DNA from: Acetobacteraceae bacterium | GTDB taxonomy: Bacteria > Pseudomonadota > Alphaproteobacteria > Acetobacterales > Acetobacteraceae | Direction of reading: 5' to 3' | Length of the DNA stretch: 43,704 nucleotides | Assembly (NCBI GenBank): GCA_003137135.1 | Contig: PLFB01000129.1 | Span: 1 to 43,704 of the forward strand | Shown here: positions 40,160 through 43,704 of the stretch, one piece after another | How positions within the stretch are numbered: the first letter of the stretch is position 1 | How the letters are laid out: each line of letters starts with the position of its first letter | Translations under genes and position numbers: made by a program | Notes under the pieces: generated by a model | What the model was told of the DNA's origin: nothing | Seen by the model: only the letters and a program-made list of their open reading frames with translations | Databases searched by the model: none

Positions 40160-41392
40160 CTAACGCGGGCCGGCCGGAATTTTGTTGAACGGCATGTCCT
40201 TATCCACCCGCATATCGGCCGGCATTTTCAGCACGCGTTCGGCGATGATGTTGCGCAGAATTTCATCCGTGCCGCCGGCGATGCGTTTTCCTGGGGCGTA
40301 GAGCAGGGCGTTCTGGAACCAGGCGTCGAAGGGCGCGGTTTCGCTGTCCATCACGGCGCCGGCCTGGCCGAGCAGGTCGACGCCGAACGCGGCGATTTCC
40401 TGCAACTTGGTCGCGCTGACCAGCTTGGCGATGGAAGCTTCCGGCCCCGGCGTTTTGCCGCGCGACAAGGCGGTCTGCATGCGAAGCCGCGTGTATTTCA
40501 GCCCTTGCGCCTGACAGAACCAGTTGACGAGTTTTTCGCGCACCGCGGCATCGTTCACCGCGGGCGCGTCATCCAGCATGACCAGCTTCGCCAGCCGGAA
40601 AATATCGTCGAAATCCGGCCCTTCCGCTTGGCCGACGGTAAAGCGTTCATTGGCCAGCATCGTCATCGCCACTTTCCACCCATCGCCCACCGCGCCAAGG
40701 CGCTGCGAATCAGGAATGCGCACATCTGTCAGAAACACCTCGCAGAAATTCGAGGTGCCGGAAATTTGCTTGATCCGCCGCACGTCCACGCCCGGTGTCG
40801 CCATGTCGAGAATGAAAAATGTCAGCCCCTGGTGCTTCGGCACATCCGGGTTGCTGCGCGCGACCAGCATCGCGAATTGCGAAAAATGCGCGTTGGAGGT
40901 CCAGACTTTCTGGCCATTCACCACCCAGTCATCGCCATCCCGCGCACCCCGCGTCCGCAGGCCGGCGAGGTCCGATCCCGCCGCCGGTTCGGAGAAAAGC
41001 TGGCACCAGACCTCCTCGCCAAACAGCGCCGGGCGCGCATAGCGGTCAATCTGCGCCTGGGTGCCGCAGCTCATGATCGTGGGCAGCGCCATGCCGACGC
41101 CCTGGTTGAAAATGCCGGGCGGCACGAGGTATTTTTCTTCTTCCTGGGCGAAGATGATCGCCTGCATCTGCGTGCCTTCACGGCCGCCATATTTTTTCGG
41201 CCAGTGGAATCCGGCGAAGCCGGCTTCGGCCTTTTTGCCCTGCCAGGCTTTTGAAAGCGCGACATCTTCAGCATTGAAGGCGCGGCTCCCGCTGGTCCGG
41301 CTATGTTCGGATTTCAGGACGGCATTGGCATTGAGAAACGCGCGGGCCTCGGCGCGGAAAGCGGCTTCTTCGGGCGTGTCGTTGAAATCCAT
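40160..41392 (-). CDS. Acyl-CoA dehydrogenase, catalytic-type subunit of second heteromeric pair
   Basis: The 410-residue flavoenzyme has SEPAAGSDLAGLRT (134-147), NGQKVWTSNAHFSQFAMLVA and GGTDEILRNIIAERVL near the C-terminus. The MCAD catalytic position is Gly, but Glu249 in MLANERFTVG matches the helix-G catalytic Glu of isovaleryl-CoA dehydrogenase, as in the subunit at 6653. The overall layout (FHWPKKYGGREGTQMQAIIF) is typical of FadE26/FadE17-like dehydrogenases of steroid and cyclic-substrate degradation. The partner-type gene ends 4 bp upstream. It is followed by the NDP-forming synthetase in the same operon. Confidence 0.92.
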   Translation of the reverse strand: MDFNDTPEEAAFRAEARAFLNANAVLKSEHSRTSGSRAFNAEDVALSKAWQGKKAEAGFAGFHWPKKYGGREGTQMQAIIFAQEEEKYLVPPGIFNQGVGMALPTIMSCGTQAQIDRYARPALFGEEVWCQLFSEPAAGSDLAGLRTRGARDGDDWVVNGQKVWTSNAHFSQFAMLVARSNPDVPKHQGLTFFILDMATPGVDVRRIKQISGTSNFCEVFLTDVRIPDSQRLGAVGDGWKVAMTMLANERFTVGQAEGPDFDDIFRLAKLVMLDDAPAVNDAAVREKLVNWFCQAQGLKYTRLRMQTALSRGKTPGPEASIAKLVSATKLQEIAAFGVDLLGQAGAVMDSETAPFDAWFQNALLYAPGKRIAGGTDEILRNIIAERVLKMPADMRVDKDMPFNKIPAGPR

Positions 41393-41396
41393 ATTG

Positions 41397-42518
41397 TTAA
41401 GCCGCCGCGGTTTGGTTTTGGGTCATGAGACGATCGATCAAGCGGTTGCGCCAATAGCGGGCGCTGCCGAGATTGCCGGAGAGTTGCTTTGCGCGCCGAT
41501 AATAAAGGTGACAATCCGACTCCCAGGTGAAGCCCATTCCGCCATGGATCTGAATGTTTTCCTTTGCCGCCTCAAAAAAGGCTTCGTTGGCGGAAATCCT
41601 GGCGGCGGCGGCGGCGGCGGGAAGTTCCGGCGCGTTCGCCTCCAGCGCCCAGGCGCCGAAATACGCGTTGGAGCGCGCCAGCTCGGTCGCCACGTAAATA
41701 TCCGCGAGCTTGTGCTTGAGCGCCTGCAAGGCGGCGATGGGCCGCCCGAAGGCGTAGCGGGATTTGGCGTAATCCAGCGCCATCGCCGCCGCGGCTTGCG
41801 CCCCGCCGACTGCCTCGAACGCAAACAAGATCGCGGCCTGGTCCAACAGCCGTGTGACCGCACTCCAATTGCCGGCCTGCGGCAAGGCCTCCGCGGCGAC
41901 GCAAGTGAATGTGACCGTTGCCGCCGGCCGGCCGATATCCAGAGTCGCGAGGGTTTCACGCGCAATCCCCTCAGCGTCGAAACCCGCGATAAAAAGCCCG
42001 ATCTCGCCGCTGCCGGAGCGCGCCGCGACGACCGCGAAATGCGCGGCGGCGGCCTCGAACACCGGCAGTTTCCGGCCGGTCAACTGGCCGCTTGCGAATT
42101 CGGTCCGCACGGCATCAGGCGAGGGATCGCCCGCACCCTCGGCCAGCGCAAACGTGCCGATCAGCGACCCATCGGCCAATCCGGGCAAATATTTCTGCTT
42201 CTGCGCCTCGCTCCCGAACTCCAGGATTGCCTGCGCGGCCAGAAAAATTGATGACGAGAATGGCACGAAGGGCAGGGCGCGGCCAATCTCTTCGGCGATC
42301 ATGCACAGCGCCTCATGGCCCAGTCCGGCGCCGCCATAGGCTTCGGGGATCGCCACGCCCAGCCAGCCCATGCCCGCCAGCTCCGGCCATAGCTCACGGT
42401 CGAACGCATCCCCGGTTTCAATCTGGTGGCGCACAGCCCCCGTGGGCAAGCGCTTGGTCAGGAAGCGTTTGACCTCCTCGCGCATCGCCGTCACGTCTTC
42501 GGAAAACTCGAAATTCAT
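41397..42518 (-). CDS. Acyl-CoA dehydrogenase-like, non-catalytic-type partner of second pair
   Basis: The 373-residue protein has the dehydrogenase fold (MNFEFSEDVTAMREEVKRFL at the start, RYAFGRPIAALQALKHKLAD, IQIHGGMGFTWESDCHLYYR near the end). The middle-domain signature is degenerate (FALAEGAGDPSPDAV) and no catalytic Glu is found at either known position. This mirrors the gene at 7856 and suggests the partner chain of an alpha2beta2 enzyme. A (GGC)6 run encodes alanines around residues 300-305. It starts at ATG 42518 with TAGAGG upstream on its strand, and is the first gene of the operon that runs to 37059. Confidence 0.9.
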   Translation of the reverse strand: MNFEFSEDVTAMREEVKRFLTKRLPTGAVRHQIETGDAFDRELWPELAGMGWLGVAIPEAYGGAGLGHEALCMIAEEIGRALPFVPFSSSIFLAAQAILEFGSEAQKQKYLPGLADGSLIGTFALAEGAGDPSPDAVRTEFASGQLTGRKLPVFEAAAAHFAVVAARSGSGEIGLFIAGFDAEGIARETLATLDIGRPAATVTFTCVAAEALPQAGNWSAVTRLLDQAAILFAFEAVGGAQAAAAMALDYAKSRYAFGRPIAALQALKHKLADIYVATELARSNAYFGAWALEANAPELPAAAAAARISANEAFFEAAKENIQIHGGMGFTWESDCHLYYRRAKQLSGNLGSARYWRNRLIDRLMTQNQTAAA

Positions 42519-42841
42519 ATGCCTCTACCCAAACCGCTCGCCCGCATCCTTTTGAGAAAAAATATCACAACCGCTCGTAGATGTTTTTGCGGCGCGCAGA
42601 CAATCCAAAACGGCGCGATTTTATTTGATTGCGGGATGGCAAACGCTCATGACGGCCGAGGCAGCGGCGCCGCCGATGCGGCCGAGTTTGCAAAAACCAT
42701 TGATATAAAAAGGTTATTGCACACGCGCTCGCGCGCGGTTGCAGATGCGGGCGCAAAAAAATGCCGGCTCGGCTGGCCTTGCGCGCGGGGGCGACGCGCG
42801 CCTATGCCAGAACAAATCCGGGACCTCGACAGCGCAAAACC
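42519..42841. other. 323-bp divergent intergenic region
   Basis: No protein-like frame is supported. It should carry promoters for the minus operon starting at 42518 and the plus-strand aldehyde dehydrogenase. An AT-rich stretch at 42687-42718 contains TATAAA (42704-42709), but no matching -35 hexamer at normal spacing is seen on either strand. A second AT-rich part is at 42552-42570. No clear operator repeat is found. Confidence 0.5.
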
Positions 42842-43704
42842 ATGGAAAAAGCACCAAATTATCCAGAGCTTAAAATGTTCATCGGCGGGAAATGGATCAC
42901 ATCCGATGCCGGCGAGCCGGTGATCAATCCCGCCGATGGCTCGGTGCTCGGCCATCTGCCGCATGCGAACCGCGCCGATCTCGACGCGGCGCTCGCCGCC
43001 GCTGCCGCCGGCTTTGCGGCATGGCGGCGCTTCACGCCGGCCGCGCGCGAGCGTATCCTGCTGAATGCCGCGGAGAATTTGAAGGCGCGCGCTGAGGAAA
43101 TCGCCATCGGGCTGGTGCTGGACCAGGGCAAGACCATCCAGGAAGCCCGTACCGAGGTGCAGATCGCCCAGGATCGCATCGCCTGGGACGCAACGGAAGG
43201 CCGCCGAATTTATGGCCGCATCATTCCCGCGGGGCCAGCGCTGCGCAAGACGGTGACACGCCATCCGCTGGGCGTGGTTGCCGCGTTTACGCCCTGGAAC
43301 TACCCGCTGGCCTCGCCCACCCGCAAGGTCGCCGGCGCGCTGGCCGCCGGCTGCTCCATCATCCTGAAGGGGGCCGAGGAAACGCCCTCCGGCCCGGTGT
43401 CGCTGGTGCGCGCCTTCGCCGAGGCCGGCGTGCCGGACGGGGTGGTTAATCTGGTGTTTGGGAAACCCGCCGAAATCTCGGCCTATCTCATCCCCAACCC
43501 AATTGTGCGGCTTGTAACCTTCACCGGCTCGGTCCCGGTTGGCAAACATCTCGCGGCCTTGTGCGGCCAGCATATGAAGCCCGCGATCATGGAGCTCGGC
43601 GGCAACTCGCCGGTAATAATCTGGCGCGACGCCGATCCACGCGCGGCGGGGCAACTCGCCGTCACCGGCAAGTCCCGCAATGCCGGCCAGGTCTGCGTCT
43701 CGCC
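42842..43704 (+). CDS. NAD(P)-dependent aldehyde dehydrogenase, 5' part (3' end outside window)
   Basis: The first 287 codons are visible and run off the right edge. The N-terminus (MFIGGKWITSDAGEPVINPA), TPWNYPLASPTRKVAGALAA, TFTGSVPVGK, general-base Glu251 in MELGGNSP and nucleophile Cys285 in NAGQVC (34 residues later, the standard spacing) identify an active-site-complete aldehyde dehydrogenase of the succinate-semialdehyde/betaine-aldehyde-like group. It oxidises an aldehyde to the acid. The start is ATG 42842; ATG 42875 (MFIGGKW) is equally plausible by homology. Neither has a strong ribosome binding site. The usual KPAE segment reads KGAE. It could finish the alcohol to acid conversion begun by the alcohol dehydrogenase at 32322. 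Confidence 0.93.
   Translation, partial: MEKAPNYPELKMFIGGKWITSDAGEPVINPADGSVLGHLPHANRADLDAALAAAAAGFAAWRRFTPAARERILLNAAENLKARAEEIAIGLVLDQGKTIQEARTEVQIAQDRIAWDATEGRRIYGRIIPAGPALRKTVTRHPLGVVAAFTPWNYPLASPTRKVAGALAAGCSIILKGAEETPSGPVSLVRAFAEAGVPDGVVNLVFGKPAEISAYLIPNPIVRLVTFTGSVPVGKHLAALCGQHMKPAIMELGGNSPVIIWRDADPRAAGQLAVTGKSRNAGQVCVS

Noticed and set aside
42690-42718. Sigma-70 promoter around TATAAA 42704-42709
   Set aside because: No -35 hexamer at 16-18 bp spacing on either strand; AT-richness alone is insufficient.
42647-43654. Long minus-strand open frame opposite the aldehyde dehydrogenase
   Set aside because: Arg/Gly/His-rich translation without family features; it is the antisense shadow of a clear aldehyde dehydrogenase in GC-rich DNA.
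1-43704. CRISPR arrays, tRNA or rRNA genes, phage genes
   Set aside because: I looked for regularly spaced repeats, cloverleaf-like segments and phage structural or integrase motifs and found none.

Overview
The window is a GC-rich (visibly about 60-65% GC) bacterial segment packed with catabolic genes. Gene style (LysR, DUF35/thiolase, class I P450s, ~560-aa acyl-CoA dehydrogenase with N-terminal extension) suggests an alphaproteobacterium, perhaps Acetobacteraceae-like; the taxon is inference from protein flavour only.

Layout. 1-2000 is a scarred edge: the C-terminal part of an ISL3-type transposase, a broken response-regulator receiver domain joined to a fragment of an AI-2E/PerM-type permease, and a possible aldehyde dehydrogenase N-terminal remnant. 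2016-4004 holds an MFS transporter and an alpha/beta hydrolase. A LysR regulator (4001-4915, minus) is divergent from a tightly coupled plus-strand run (5033-11351): Ltp2-like thiolase, DUF35 protein, two acyl-CoA dehydrogenases that look like a heteromeric pair, an acyl-CoA synthetase and an enoyl-CoA hydratase. 11729-15246 is a second plus-strand run: D-aminoacylase-type amidohydrolase, CMD-like protein, SnoaL-like protein and SDR.

15262-25343 is an oxidation block: four cytochromes P450 in several orientations, three SDRs, a VOC protein, an NtaA/DszA-type flavin monooxygenase and an unrecognised 94-aa protein coupled to the last P450. No ferredoxin, ferredoxin reductase or flavin reductase is visible. 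A seven-helix membrane protein (25559-26392) follows.

26414-31213 (minus) is a four-gene beta-oxidation operon. 31351-33353 (minus) encodes a zinc alcohol dehydrogenase and a nitronate-monooxygenase-family flavoprotein. A canonical thiolase, a class III CoA-transferase and an HSL-type hydrolase follow, then a four-gene minus operon (42518 to 37059): a second heteromeric acyl-CoA dehydrogenase pair, an NDP-forming acyl-CoA synthetase and a crotonase. An aldehyde dehydrogenase runs off the right edge.

Working picture (inference): a catabolic island for a bulky hydrophobic, probably alicyclic or isoprenoid compound. Hydrolases would release it, P450s/flavin monooxygenase and SDR/ADH/ALDH would oxidise it to a carboxylate, three types of CoA-activating enzyme would make thioesters, and beta-oxidation enzymes plus a retro-aldol thiolase/DUF35 module would shorten side chains as in steroid side-chain degradation. 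None of the aromatic-ring or steroid-ring cleavage enzymes (KshA, HsaC, KstD) is present, so the substrate is open. No tRNA, rRNA or CRISPR array was seen.
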